Source: CBDEVH01 sp965243565
GTDB taxonomy: Bacteria > Pseudomonadota > Gammaproteobacteria > Tethybacterales > Persebacteraceae
Assembly (NCBI GenBank): GCA_965243565.1
Contig: OZ251571.1
Location: forward strand, 496,001 to 560,000
Direction: 5' to 3'
Length of the DNA stretch: 64,000 bases
Position numbers and translations under genes: made by a program. Shown piece after piece: positions 43,201-52,381 of the stretch (positions are counted from its first letter, which is position 1; every line of letters begins with the position of its first letter). The notes below the pieces were generated by a model, which was not told the DNA's origin, made no database searches, and worked only from the letters and a program-made list of their open reading frames with translations.

Positions 43201-44751
43201 TCACCACCACCGCATCACGATATTTATTCAATCGAAGACATTGCTCAACTCATTTACGATTTAAAATGTGCCAATCCAAAAGGCGAAGTCAGCGTAAAAT
43301 TGGTTTCACGCAGTGGAGTAGGCACGGTTGCCGCTGGTGTTGCCAAAGCCAAATCTGACCATATCACCATCGCTGGGCACGATGGTGGCACAGGTGCATC
43401 GCCTTTGTCATCTATTAAGCACGCTGGTACGCCGTGGGAGTTAGGCTTAGCCGAAACTCAACAAACATTGGTATTAAACAATTTACGTGGTCGCATTAAA
43501 CTACAAGTAGATGGACAAATAAAAACCGGTCGCGACGTTGTCATTGGTGCTTTATTTGGTGCAGACGAATTTGGTTTTGCGACAGCACCATTGGTTGCCG
43601 AAGGCTGTCTTATGATGCGCAAATGTCATCTTAATACTTGTCCGGTAGGCATTGCCACACAAAACCCAGAGCTTCGCAAAAAATTTGCAGGCAAGCCCGA
43701 GCATATTATTAATTATTTCTTTTTTGTTGCCGAAGAAATCCGTCGTTTACTTGCCGAAATGGGCTTTAGAAGTTTACAAGAAATCATCGGGCGTGTTGAT
43801 TTACTTCAAGCATCCAACCACACTCACTGGAAAACCAAAAATATTGATTTACAACATCTATTGGCATCGCTTGACACTGATGGCAAAACAGCGCATTATC
43901 ATTGTGAAAGCCAAAACCACCAATTACAAAACCACGCAATCGACTACCAATGGTTAGACAAAGTCTTGCCGGCTATTGAAAACAAGCAAGCCATAGAAAT
44001 AACATCACCCATCAGTAATATTAATCGCACGGCAGGCACGGTTACTTCCAATGCCATTGCCAGTCGTTATGGGCATAGTGGTCTGCCTGACAACACCATT
44101 AAATTACGTTTAAACGGTATTGCTGGACAAAGCTTTGGTGCATTTGCCAGCCGTGGCATGACGATGATTCTATTGGGTGAGGCAAACGATTACTTTGGCA
44201 AAGGTTTATCTGGTGGTATATTGGTTGTCAAACCCCCGAGCAATCACCGCATTGATGCCAACAACATTATTGTTGGCAATACTGCTTTGTATGGTGCTAT
44301 ATGTGGCGAAGCGTATTGTCGTGGTGTAGCCGGTGAGCGTTTTGCTGTTCGTAATTCGGGTGTGCATGCGGTCGTGGAATCCTGCGGTGATCACGGTTGT
44401 GAATACATGACCGGTGGCACTGTTGTTGTCATAGGCAAAGTAGGTCGTAACTTTGCAGGAGGTATGAGTGGTGGCGTTGCCTACGTTTTAGACGAAAATG
44501 ATGATTTCACACAAAACTGCAACCGTGAGATGGTAGAAATCGCTCCAATAGGCAACGAAAAAGTATTACACCGCAATACCACCGACAGTGACAATATTCA
44601 ATCAATGCTCAAGAACCATTACGAGCTAACAGGCAGTCCAAAAGCAAAAATGATTCTTGACAACTTTGATTCTTACAAACCACAATTTGTTAAAATAATA
44701 CCTTATGACTACCAACAAGCATTATTAAAACAATCTAAAAAAACGGCATAA
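40222..44751 (+). CDS. gltB: Glutamate synthase (NADPH) large subunit
   Basis: GltB makes two glutamates from glutamine and 2-oxoglutarate. From the ATG at 40222 it has 1509 residues. A short propeptide precedes the catalytic Cys20 in EHDACGVG, which becomes the N-terminus on cleavage. The amidotransferase domain has MEHRGASGANPTTGDGAG and the HNGEINTLRGN region. The synthase domain has GEGGEEPHRF, GAKPGEGGQLPG and GHDGGTGASPLSS, and the [3Fe-4S] loop CHLNTCPVG follows. The C-terminal beta-helix ends the protein. An ATG at 40174 would add a hydrophobic stretch (MVVIYFSYWYFISSIY) that is odd for this enzyme. The small subunit gltD is not adjacent. Confidence 0.95.
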   Translation: MKLFPKKQGLYNPQAEHDACGVGCIANIKNKASHQLLLDGLQILKNMEHRGASGANPTTGDGAGVLLQIPDSFFRSQVNNLPKAIGNDNAYGVGFLFLPQSESLRNGVIKLIEAVLHEEGLPVLAWRNVPVTTHAINADVAACAPFMAQLFIGCGNTTVGDDFERHLFIARKLIENRITDNVALKVSEDAGGFYVASFSSRTIVYKGMFLADQLDAYYPDLSDTTMQTAVAVVHQRYSTNTFPAWSLAHPYRVIAHNGEINTLRGNVNNMLARHQSIHSPLFGDNLKKILPLIKQGQSDTASLDNAIELLMMSGYSLAYALSILIPEAWESNNNISQELRDFYAYHAPIMEPWDGPAGVVFTNGKQVGAVLDRNGLRPGRYWLTDDDRFIFASEAGVLPMDDNKITEKWRIQPGKKLLLDLEQGKIISNDDIKYQLKHQAPYKQWLEQSQTKIPPNNDSVSRQMQDDTLFAQQHRFGYTEEDIKFILRPMVLDAAEPIGSMGDDTPQSVLSSRMKPLSSYFRQEFAQVTNPPIDPIREGLVMSLTSYIGGRANLLSPHEPPTTKCLSVESPILTPSQFTAIKSNTNVTSKTIDISYNEADTMANAILQLCQTAATAVQSGALILILSDTNTGTNRIAPPMLLAVAAVHHSLVAAGIRTQTGIIAETGSVRSVHDVAVLVGYGVNGIYPYIAYETILAMSLDNAVDINTENRIDNYRKALGKGLMKVMSKMGIATVMSYCGAQIFEVFGLSQSLIDNYFCGTVSHIGGMDIDDIEKETRFWHDLSTNPTNPLYQTALDAGGDYAYRTRGENHLWTPESIAALQHSVRKNDFGKYEEYSKHINEQSKKLMTLRGLLVIKKADKVNAVPLDEVESIADIVCRFSTGAMSFGSISMEAHKTLAIAMNRIGGRSNTGEGGEEPHRFIPLANGDSARSAIKQVASGRFGVTAEYLANSDLMQIKIAQGAKPGEGGQLPGHKVDEAIGNVRYCVPGVGLISPPPHHDIYSIEDIAQLIYDLKCANPKGEVSVKLVSRSGVGTVAAGVAKAKSDHITIAGHDGGTGASPLSSIKHAGTPWELGLAETQQTLVLNNLRGRIKLQVDGQIKTGRDVVIGALFGADEFGFATAPLVAEGCLMMRKCHLNTCPVGIATQNPELRKKFAGKPEHIINYFFFVAEEIRRLLAEMGFRSLQEIIGRVDLLQASNHTHWKTKNIDLQHLLASLDTDGKTAHYHCESQNHQLQNHAIDYQWLDKVLPAIENKQAIEITSPISNINRTAGTVTSNAIASRYGHSGLPDNTIKLRLNGIAGQSFGAFASRGMTMILLGEANDYFGKGLSGGILVVKPPSNHRIDANNIIVGNTALYGAICGEAYCRGVAGERFAVRNSGVHAVVESCGDHGCEYMTGGTVVVIGKVGRNFAGGMSGGVAYVLDENDDFTQNCNREMVEIAPIGNEKVLHRNTTDSDNIQSMLKNHYELTGSPKAKMILDNFDSYKPQFVKIIPYDYQQALLKQSKKTA

Positions 44752-44837
44752 TAAACACAAATGCCATTCATATTTGATAGAATCGTGATAACTTTATTTT
44801 TAACACTTATTTTATTTAAAATTGTAAAAAAACCACT

Positions 44838-45215
44838 ATGAACATCATACAAAAACTTGAGAAAAAAGAATTTGAATCACTCGGTAAAAACTACCCCGAA
44901 TTTGCGTCTGGCGATCGTGTTTGTGTACGTACTTACGTTATTGACGGTACAACAAAGCGTATCCAATCGTTTGAAGGTGTTGTTATAGCCAAGCGTCGTA
45001 GCGGCATCAATGGTTCTTTTATTGTCCGCCGAACATCTTCCGGCGAGAACATGGAACGCACTTTCCAGTTATGTTCGCCATTTATTGAAAGCATCAAAGT
45101 TTTGCGTCATAGTGATGTTTGTAAATCAAAATTATATTATCTACGTCAACGTAGTGGTAAGTCGGCACGTATTCCTGAAAAGTTAGGCGTGAAACAAGCT
45201 GTTAAACCAAGATAA
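44838..45215 (+). CDS. rplS: Large ribosomal subunit protein bL19
   Basis: L19 lies at the 30S-50S interface. The 125 residues include the family core PEFASGDRVCVRTYVIDGTT, RIQSFEGVVIAKRRSGINGS, FIVRRTSSGENMERTF and the ending KLYYLRQRSGKSARIPEK. It is normally the last gene of rpsP-rimM-trmD-rplS; here it stands alone downstream of gltB, so the cluster has been split. No clear ribosome binding site or promoter is seen. Confidence 0.97.
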   Translation: MNIIQKLEKKEFESLGKNYPEFASGDRVCVRTYVIDGTTKRIQSFEGVVIAKRRSGINGSFIVRRTSSGENMERTFQLCSPFIESIKVLRHSDVCKSKLYYLRQRSGKSARIPEKLGVKQAVKPR

Positions 45216-45305
45216 TACAGCCATCCAAACACCTTTACTTTTTGTACATAGTATGTTATATTACAAGAGCATAAAGTAATAAATAGATAGGGAGAAAAAG
45301 ACACT

Positions 45306-46892
45306 ATGAATAGAAAAGTAGGTGCAGAAAGACTCATTGATGAGGTAGCCTTTTTATTTCATACGGGCAACTTATTCGCTGAGAAAAAAGATTTTTCTAC
45401 CATGTTTCAAGCAGTTTTGGAACGTGCTATGTATGCTAGTGGTGCCGAAGGCGGCTCATTGTATCTCTATGACAAAAACAGTGAAAATTTAAAAATTGTT
45501 GTAATGGAAAATACCGTTCTGAAACTACATCAGGTGGTAGAAACCTTTGACCCAATAAAAATCAATGGTTTTATTCAAGTACCTATTTATGATGCTAACG
45601 GCGAATTCGACTTAAAAAGAGCCCCAGTAAGAGCCTTTGTACAAAAAGAAATTGTCTATGTTCCTGACCTATACACAGACAAAGAAAAGCTTGATGGTCT
45701 TGACTTTAAATTTACTTACGAATTTGACAAACAAAACAACTATAAAACGAAAAACATAGTCGTCTTTCCGCTCTTTGGTCAAAACAAAACAGTATTGGGT
45801 GCGTTTCAGTTAATCAACTGTGACATGGATACAATCAACAACGTATCACGGCAATTTTTTGATGTTCTCATGTGGCAAATCAGCATGTTACTTAACAGTG
45901 CTTTGTTGGTAAACGAATTAGAGCATTTATTAACCGCTTTGGTCGAAATGGTTGTAAAAGGCATTGATGAAAAATCCCCACATACAGCAGGGCATTGCCA
46001 TCGTGTTACCGAATTAACCATGCAGATAGCCGAGGAAATGTGTAAAGTAAAAGAAGGTCCTTATGCTCACTTTGATCTCAGCACTGATGAAAAACGCGAA
46101 TTAAAAATGTCGGCTATGTTACATGACATTGGCAAGATTATTACGCCCATGCATGTTATGGAAAAAGACACCAAACTTTACTCGCTATACGACAGAGTTG
46201 ACTCCGTCAAAGAATCCATCGACGCATGGCAGCTATCTCAACGTGTACAGCAATTAGAAACCATCATCAAAGAAAACGGCTTACAAGACAAACTTGACGC
46301 TCTAAAAACCCCTGATATGTCTGCTGACATTAACTTTATTCATCAAGTCAACCGCGGTGAACTTTATCTTGACGACGACAAAATGGCTCAATTAATAGAA
46401 ATTTCCAAACGTCAAATAAAATTACATGATGGCAGCCAAAGATCAGTTATCAATGAAGCAGACTTGGACAATTTAAAAATAATGAAAGGCACGCTCAACG
46501 CCGAAGAATGGAAAGTCATGCGGGATCACGTTAGCATCTCTGTGCGCTTATTATCCTCCATACCGTGGCCGAATAATTTACAGCGAGTCGTGGATTACGC
46601 TGGTGCTCACCACGAAAACCTAAATGGTACAGGTTACCCCAGTAATTTAAAACGGAACGACCTTGATTTATCTCAAATGATTCTTGGTTTTGCAGACAGA
46701 TTCGAAGGCATGAGTGCTCCAGACCGTCCTTACAGAAAAGTCAAAATGACATTAAAACGGGTAATGGACATAATGGGCTTTATGGTTCAAGATGGTCATA
46801 TTGACGAAGACATGTACCATTTCTTTAAAGAGAAGAATATACATCGTGCATACGCTAAAAAATACCTACCATCTGAACTAATCGATTGTTAG
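45306..46892 (+). CDS. GAF / HD-GYP domain protein, probable c-di-GMP phosphodiesterase
   Basis: In 528 residues a GAF sensor domain (about 25-195; GAEGGSLYLYDKNSENL, FPLFGQNKTVLGAFQLIN) is followed by an HD-GYP domain. The domain has SPHTAGHCHRV, the metal pair in MLHDIGKI (about 272), DHVSISVRLL and the GYP motif HHENLNGTGYP (about 434-444). The second GYP-associated helix FADRFEGMSAPDRPYR follows. About 130 residues separate HDIGK from DHV, some 100 more than in the usual domain. HD-GYP enzymes linearise cyclic di-GMP. No membrane span is present, so it is cytoplasmic. AGGGAG precedes the ATG. Confidence 0.88.
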   Translation: MNRKVGAERLIDEVAFLFHTGNLFAEKKDFSTMFQAVLERAMYASGAEGGSLYLYDKNSENLKIVVMENTVLKLHQVVETFDPIKINGFIQVPIYDANGEFDLKRAPVRAFVQKEIVYVPDLYTDKEKLDGLDFKFTYEFDKQNNYKTKNIVVFPLFGQNKTVLGAFQLINCDMDTINNVSRQFFDVLMWQISMLLNSALLVNELEHLLTALVEMVVKGIDEKSPHTAGHCHRVTELTMQIAEEMCKVKEGPYAHFDLSTDEKRELKMSAMLHDIGKIITPMHVMEKDTKLYSLYDRVDSVKESIDAWQLSQRVQQLETIIKENGLQDKLDALKTPDMSADINFIHQVNRGELYLDDDKMAQLIEISKRQIKLHDGSQRSVINEADLDNLKIMKGTLNAEEWKVMRDHVSISVRLLSSIPWPNNLQRVVDYAGAHHENLNGTGYPSNLKRNDLDLSQMILGFADRFEGMSAPDRPYRKVKMTLKRVMDIMGFMVQDGHIDEDMYHFFKEKNIHRAYAKKYLPSELIDC

Positions 46893-46933
46893 CTTAAAAA
46901 CTAATGAGACACGGTTACAAAAAATAAATATTA

Positions 46934-48718
46934 TTATGCTTTTATTCTTTGTAAAACAACATCCAAAGTTTGTAAAAAAGAATCGGCATTTTCGTAACCA
47001 ATAATACGAATCCCTTCTAATTTTCTCCCAGCAGCATCTAGAAAAAATATGCCTGGTGGTCCAAATAAATCAAACTGTGCAAGCAATGCCTTGCTATCCT
47101 CTGTATTATCGGTTACATCCACCTTTATTAATTTCATGCCTTTTAGTTGTGCTTGTACGCGATTATCGCTTAAAGTGTAATATTCAAACTCTTTACACGA
47201 AACACACCAATCCGCATAAAACTCGATCATTATAGGAGTTGTACTATTTGCCAATTGCTGTTGTAGTCCATCTGGTGTTGTTACTACTTTAAAATTTAAA
47301 GTCTTTACTGCTGTATTATTAGTTGTTGGAGATAAAAATGGTACAGATGAAAAAGAAGCAAATGGATTCACCACATTAAAACCACCCATCAACAATACCG
47401 AACCAATAAGTAGGACAGCCCAAGCCATTGCTTTATAAATATACACCATAAAATTATCAACAGTGGATAAGCCACTTAGCGGCGCACCGATTAAACCAAT
47501 AATGATTAACAAAAATCCATATAAAAGCGGTTCTATCCAATCTGGAATTAACGGTGCTGCTGTCCATACTGTCACACACAGTAACATCAATCCCAATATA
47601 TGTTTAATCTTAGTCATCCACACGCCGGGCTTAGGCAGGATTTTATCGCCAAACAATCCCAACAGTAATAGCAAGGTGGACATGCCAAGCGCAAGTGCAA
47701 ACAACGACACTGCACCAATAACCGTATTGCCGGTATTGGCGATATAAATTAACACCCCGACCAACGGTGCCGAAATACAAGGGCTAATAACGATAACTGA
47801 CAAGCCGCCCATAAAAAACGCACCGATAATGCCACCCTTTTTATTCGCATTATCGTAAAAGCGATGAAAAATAGCCGGTGGTTTAATATCGTACAAGCCA
47901 AACATCGACAGTGCCAATAAAAAAAACACAACACTGATACCAATAATAAACGGAGGTGTTTGCACCTGTGTTGCCAATAACTGTCCGCTACTAGCAGCCA
48001 ATACTCCGGTGATTGTAAATATACTCGTTACGCCTGCGACATAGCTTAGGGTCAGTGGCATTGCATTAGCGGCACGAGATTTATTATCTTTATTGGTACT
48101 GCCAATAATACCCAATAAAATGGGAATCATCGGTAATACACAAGGCGTTAAAGACAAACCGACTCCTAACGCAAAAAACAGAAGAATCACCAAAAAAATA
48201 TTTTTTTCATTGATAGATTTAGCCAAATCACCGGCTTCATCTTTGGTATTATTGGTATTGACGGTGTTGGACTCTGTCGCACTAACATCGGAATTATCAA
48301 GCATTAAAGCCACGCTATTGAGGGCAGGTGGGTAGCATATCCCTGTTTCTTTGTCGCAGCCTTGAGAATACACCAATAAGGTTAAAGCACCGCTGCCGCT
48401 GACATTGGCAAGCAAAGTAACATCGTTAAAAAAGACAGTCGTTTTGCCAAAAAGCGGATCATCTAAAAATTCACCTTGCGGTATAATGACATTTTTTAGT
48501 TCAACAGACGATGACTGAATACTAATATTAAATTTATTCCGATACAAATAAATACCAGAAGGCATAAAATAGCGTATAGAAATAATATCATTAGTGGCAG
48601 ATACATTAAAATTAAAGGCGTTTTCAATGGGCAGTGGTTCAAACCGTTGTGCCTGTGCATTTGGTATAACAGCCGATAACCCAATCAGCAAAACAGAGGC
48701 GTAAAAAAATAGCCTCAT
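46934..48718 (-). CDS. dsbD: Thiol:disulfide interchange protein DsbD
   Basis: DsbD moves electrons from cytoplasmic thioredoxin to the periplasm to reduce DsbC and cytochrome maturation proteins. In order: a signal peptide (about 1-23), the alpha domain with CDKETGICYPP, an eight-span core with one Cys in LTPCVLPMIPILLGI and one in SPCISAPLVGVLIY, and the C-terminal thioredoxin-like domain with YADWCVSCK. All six functional Cys are present. The ATG at 48718 opens a clean signal peptide; a GTG 20 codons earlier is less likely. The product is 594 residues. Confidence 0.95.
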   Translation of the reverse strand: MRLFFYASVLLIGLSAVIPNAQAQRFEPLPIENAFNFNVSATNDIISIRYFMPSGIYLYRNKFNISIQSSSVELKNVIIPQGEFLDDPLFGKTTVFFNDVTLLANVSGSGALTLLVYSQGCDKETGICYPPALNSVALMLDNSDVSATESNTVNTNNTKDEAGDLAKSINEKNIFLVILLFFALGVGLSLTPCVLPMIPILLGIIGSTNKDNKSRAANAMPLTLSYVAGVTSIFTITGVLAASSGQLLATQVQTPPFIIGISVVFFLLALSMFGLYDIKPPAIFHRFYDNANKKGGIIGAFFMGGLSVIVISPCISAPLVGVLIYIANTGNTVIGAVSLFALALGMSTLLLLLGLFGDKILPKPGVWMTKIKHILGLMLLCVTVWTAAPLIPDWIEPLLYGFLLIIIGLIGAPLSGLSTVDNFMVYIYKAMAWAVLLIGSVLLMGGFNVVNPFASFSSVPFLSPTTNNTAVKTLNFKVVTTPDGLQQQLANSTTPIMIEFYADWCVSCKEFEYYTLSDNRVQAQLKGMKLIKVDVTDNTEDSKALLAQFDLFGPPGIFFLDAAGRKLEGIRIIGYENADSFLQTLDVVLQRIKA

Positions 48719-48805
48719 TAATAAAGGGGTAAATTTTAGTGACTTGGCACTATAGTTAGATAAAATAATATTAATCACAACGATTTGAATTAATGAATTT
48801 ACACA

Positions 48806-49282
48806 ATGAATTTACAATTAGTTATACTGCTACTTATTCTTGCATTTCCAATAACAGAATTATACCTGTTACTAAGTTGGATAGCCTCATCTCCTGTTGT
48901 CGCACTACTTTATACATTCTTTAGTATGGTGGTCGGTTACTTTTGTATATCGATTGCAAAAGTAGGATTTAGAGAAATCCCAAATTATTTAAAGCAGCAC
49001 TCCAATCAAGGATTGCGTGGGGCTTTATTTTTTGGTAAATTATTTTTTATTGGAATATTATTCATGATACCGGGTTATTTAACCGACATAATAGCGGTGC
49101 TGATATTTTTCTTTGCCAAAGCGAATCCCTCCCAAAACAACGCTTCATTTCATTACAATAAACCATTTGATGCCGACGATTCTTCTGCTTATAGTGACAC
49201 CACAAACCAGAGCGATGACGATGAAGCAAAAATAGTCGAAACCACTGCCGAAGTTGTTGAAAAAAATGACGCTCCTCGATAA
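48806..49282 (+). CDS. fxsA: FxsA family membrane protein
   Basis: In 158 residues there are hydrophobic spans at about 4-24, 28-48 and 74-100, with the family motif FPITELYLLLSWI and later FFIGILFMIPGYLTDIIAVL. The tail after 105 is acidic and disordered. FxsA (YtfK-neighbour, suppressor of F exclusion of phage T7 when overproduced in E. coli) has no known biochemical role. It is often found next to groESL, which is not the case here. The gene overlaps bioC by 17 bases. Confidence 0.9.
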   Translation: MNLQLVILLLILAFPITELYLLLSWIASSPVVALLYTFFSMVVGYFCISIAKVGFREIPNYLKQHSNQGLRGALFFGKLFFIGILFMIPGYLTDIIAVLIFFFAKANPSQNNASFHYNKPFDADDSSAYSDTTNQSDDDEAKIVETTAEVVEKNDAPR

Positions 49283-50045
49283 AAAGCAAGTACAGCGAGC
49301 ATTTTCTCGTTTTGCTCTCACTGACAACGACTTAACCAAAATTGCCGCCGAGCGTTTATTCGACAGAGTAGCCGATATGAAACTACAACCCACCACTGTA
49401 GTTGACATAGGGGGCAATGGTCAATACATAGCCCAGCAATACCCCACCAGCACCACCATCGCCATTGATTTCGCCTTAGCTGTTTTACAGCAACGCACCA
49501 CTGCCCATTGTTGCCTTGCCGATGTGCAAAACTTACCATTGGCAACCGCCAGTGCCGATATAGTATGGTCAAACTTATGTATGGAATGGGTCGATATACA
49601 CGCCACTATTACCGAAGCCGCCCGCATACTCAAACCCAATGGCTTATTGGCATTAACCACGTTGGGTCCGGACACCCTTAAAGAAATAAAAAGCCTTTTT
49701 CCCAACCAAAACCGAGTACACTCCTTTGTTGACATGCATTTATTAAGCGATGCTTTAGTCGTCAACGGTTTTGTTGAGCCCATCGCCGAAGCAGATCCGA
49801 TTGAGCTAAGCTACTCCACGGCAGCGCGTGCCATGATGGACTGCAAGCAAATAGGTGCTGCCTGTGCTTTGCGAGACCGCGCACGAGGTTTAATGGGCAA
49901 AACGCAATGGCAACAAGCACTAAACAACTATCCCAAAACAACAATCAACGGTAAAAATTATGCGGTATCTACCTTTGAATTAATCTGCATAACCGCATGG
50001 CGAAAAGACAAAACCAGCGATTACGCGCCCATTGATTTTTATTAA
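49266..50045 (+). CDS. bioC: Malonyl-ACP O-methyltransferase BioC-like
   Basis: BioC methylates malonyl-ACP to start biotin synthesis. The 259-residue SAM methyltransferase begins KKQVQRAFSRFA like BioC. It has the SAM motif VVDIGGNG and WSNLCMEWVD, then GLLALTTLGPDTLKEI and the HSFVDMHLLSDALV block, all characteristic of BioC (the mitochondrial NDUFAF5 family is related). Start: the ATG at 49266, not the TTG four codons before it. The usual G-x-G-x-G of motif I is DIGGNGQYI, slightly divergent. The other bio genes are not in the window. Confidence 0.85.
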   Translation: MTLLDKKQVQRAFSRFALTDNDLTKIAAERLFDRVADMKLQPTTVVDIGGNGQYIAQQYPTSTTIAIDFALAVLQQRTTAHCCLADVQNLPLATASADIVWSNLCMEWVDIHATITEAARILKPNGLLALTTLGPDTLKEIKSLFPNQNRVHSFVDMHLLSDALVVNGFVEPIAEADPIELSYSTAARAMMDCKQIGAACALRDRARGLMGKTQWQQALNNYPKTTINGKNYAVSTFELICITAWRKDKTSDYAPIDFY

Positions 50046-50128
50046 GCACGTTATGATGTAGGAAATATCACGACATAAGATACAATAATGCAATAGCATA
50101 ATTACCCAAGGAGACTAAAATAATAATA

Positions 50129-50830
50129 ATGAATAAACCGACTATTAAAAAACTGATATTAGCCATAGTTATTCTTACTATTATTGCCATCGTCTATAGC
50201 CAATTTGGCGAATATGCAAGTTTGGACTACATAAAATCAAAACAAACCGCCTTTAAAGAATACTACGGCGACAACAAAGTATTGGTTATTGGTATTTTCT
50301 TTTTGTCTTACATCGCCGTTACTGCCTTATCGCTCCCTGGTGCTGCCCTCATGACACTACTAGCGGGAGCTTTATTTGGTGTTGTCATTGGTGTTGTAGT
50401 TGTATCCTTTGCCAGTAGCATCGGTGCAACCTGTGCATTTTTAGCCGCCCGTTTTTTATTGGGCGATTCACTACGTCAAAAATACGGTGAAAAAGACATG
50501 TTTATTCGCATTAACGAAGGCATTACAAAAGAAGGTGCATTTTATTTATTTGCCATGCGTTTAGTCCCTGCCTTTCCTTTCTTTTTGGTCAATTTACTCA
50601 TGTCGTTAACCTCTATTCGGACATTTACTTTTTATTGGGCAAGTCAGTTGGGAATGTTCGCTGGTACTATTGTTTATGTATTCGCTGGTACCGAATTAGC
50701 AGACATAGAAAGTTTAGGCGACATTCTATCGCCGACTCTCATCGGCGCATTTGTTGCAATAGGCCTATTGCCTTTTATTGCTAAAAAAGCAGTTGCATTG
50801 CTACGCACCCGTAAAACACAACAACCCTAA
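50129..50830 (+). CDS. TVP38/TMEM64 (DedA-like) membrane protein
   Basis: The 233-residue protein has about six hydrophobic segments and a VTT domain: SLPGAALMTLLAGALFG, ASSIGATCAFLAARFLLGD and FAMRLVPAFPFFLVNLLMSL. Homologues in the DedA superfamily move lipids or support membrane homeostasis. AAGGAG lies upstream. It is 12 bases before a MerA-like disulfide reductase. This pair is conserved, and fused in some bacteria, which suggests a common redox or membrane function. Confidence 0.9.
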   Translation: MNKPTIKKLILAIVILTIIAIVYSQFGEYASLDYIKSKQTAFKEYYGDNKVLVIGIFFLSYIAVTALSLPGAALMTLLAGALFGVVIGVVVVSFASSIGATCAFLAARFLLGDSLRQKYGEKDMFIRINEGITKEGAFYLFAMRLVPAFPFFLVNLLMSLTSIRTFTFYWASQLGMFAGTIVYVFAGTELADIESLGDILSPTLIGAFVAIGLLPFIAKKAVALLRTRKTQQP

Positions 50831-50842
50831 GGAACTTTTAAC

Positions 50843-52291
50843 ATGGCAAAATATGATTACAACATGGTCGTTATAGGAGCTGGCTCAGCAGGATTGGTTA
50901 CATCATATGTAGCAGCAGCTGCCAAAGCCAAAGTTGCATTAATCGAGCGTCATAAAATGGGAGGAGACTGTTTAAACACTGGTTGTGTACCGTCTAAAGC
51001 ATTGATTCGTTCCTCTACCTTTATGCGTGATGTCAAACGTTCTTCGCAATTGGGGTTCCGCGAAGCCACTATTAATTATGATTTTTCTGACATTATGGAA
51101 CGTGTGCAACGCGTTATACAAACCATTGAGCCTCATGACTCAATTGAGCGTTACACCAATTTAGGGGTTGAATGCCATACAGGTCAAGCCAAAGTTATCT
51201 CTGCGCACGAAGTCGAAGTCAATGGCAAAAAACTCAGCACCAGAACCATAGTTATTGCAGCAGGTGCGCGTCCTTTTGTGCCCCCCATACCCGGTCTAGA
51301 AAACGTTGACTATTACACCTCCGACACCATTTGGAACATTCGCGAAAAACCGGAGCGTATGGTTATTATTGGTGGTGGTCCCATTGGTTCAGAATTAGCC
51401 CAAGCCTTTGCCTACCTAGACGTACAAGTCACGCAAATCGAAGGTAGCCCACGTATATTGGTACGCGAAGACTCCGATGTTTCCGACATTGTTATGGATC
51501 ACTTTCAGCACGCAGGCGTGAGCATGATGGTTAATTGTCGTGCGCAATCCATCCACAAAGACGAAAAAACAGGCGACAATGTCATCGTTGTCAAACAAGC
51601 AGACGACACGGAGGTTGAAGTTCCGTTTGATGCCTTATTACTTGCGGTGGGTCGCAAGCCCAATGCCGACCAAGTCGAAGGCTTAAAAGAAGTCGGTGTG
51701 GTTATTACGCCACGCGGTGCGATTGAAGTTAACAGCAAGCTACAAACAGCAGTACCCAATATCTATGCCTGTGGTGACATCATTGGTTCTTACCAATTCA
51801 CCCATACAGCAGCCCATGCTGCCGTTACTGTCGCCATCAATGCATTATCGCCACTGCCATTTAAAAGCAGTGTTAATTGGTCAATTGTTCCGTGGTGCAC
51901 CTTTACTCACCCCGAAGTCGCACGCGTTGGCTTAAACGAAGACGAAGCCAAAAAATCCAATATCGAATACGAAGTATCCAAATATGGCATTGACGACCTC
52001 GACAGAGCCATTGCCGATGAAGAAGCCACAGGCTTTGTAAAACTCATCACCTCACCCAAAGGCAAAATACTAGGCGTTACCATCGTTGGCGACCACGCTG
52101 GCGATTTAATTCACGAATACATCTTTGCCATGAAGAAAAAAGCACACATCAAAGAAGTATTATCGATGATTCACATTTACCCCACTTTGGCTGAGGCGAA
52201 CCGCTTTGCTGCTGGCGTGTGGAGCAAATCACATTTGTCTGCTAAACTTTTATCAATAAGCGAAAAAATAAACAATTTTATGCGGGGATAA
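50843..52291 (+). CDS. MerA-like FAD pyridine nucleotide-disulfide oxidoreductase
   Basis: In 482 residues: FAD motif VVIGAGSAGLVTSYVAAA, redox disulfide GGDCLNTGCVPSK (Cys43, Cys48), NAD motif VIIGGGPIGSELAQAFA and a C-terminal dimer domain with HIYPTLAEANRFAAG. It looks like mercuric reductase, but the N-terminal metal-binding domain and the C-terminal Cys pair of MerA are absent, so it is not a mercury detoxifier on this evidence. The C-terminal HxxxxE-type active site is in the IHIYPTLAE block. Substrate unknown. AAGGAAC precedes the ATG; it is co-transcribed with the TVP38 gene. Confidence 0.9.
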   Translation: MAKYDYNMVVIGAGSAGLVTSYVAAAAKAKVALIERHKMGGDCLNTGCVPSKALIRSSTFMRDVKRSSQLGFREATINYDFSDIMERVQRVIQTIEPHDSIERYTNLGVECHTGQAKVISAHEVEVNGKKLSTRTIVIAAGARPFVPPIPGLENVDYYTSDTIWNIREKPERMVIIGGGPIGSELAQAFAYLDVQVTQIEGSPRILVREDSDVSDIVMDHFQHAGVSMMVNCRAQSIHKDEKTGDNVIVVKQADDTEVEVPFDALLLAVGRKPNADQVEGLKEVGVVITPRGAIEVNSKLQTAVPNIYACGDIIGSYQFTHTAAHAAVTVAINALSPLPFKSSVNWSIVPWCTFTHPEVARVGLNEDEAKKSNIEYEVSKYGIDDLDRAIADEEATGFVKLITSPKGKILGVTIVGDHAGDLIHEYIFAMKKKAHIKEVLSMIHIYPTLAEANRFAAGVWSKSHLSAKLLSISEKINNFMRG

Positions 52292-52381
52292 AAACAATAA
52301 GTCGGTGTAATATCCGTATTTAAGTACCCTTTCAAAATCCGTTCTGTTTTTTACTCGTTATGGCTATAACGTGGTGTGTTA

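Noticed and set aside
47463..47747. Long antisense frames inside dsbD, secDF, gltB and others
   Set aside because: They mirror codon bias of the real genes, lack start signals and have no recognisable domains.
50843..52291. Mercury resistance (merA)
   Set aside because: No merR, merT or merP nearby, and the mercury-binding Cys pair and HMA domain are absent.
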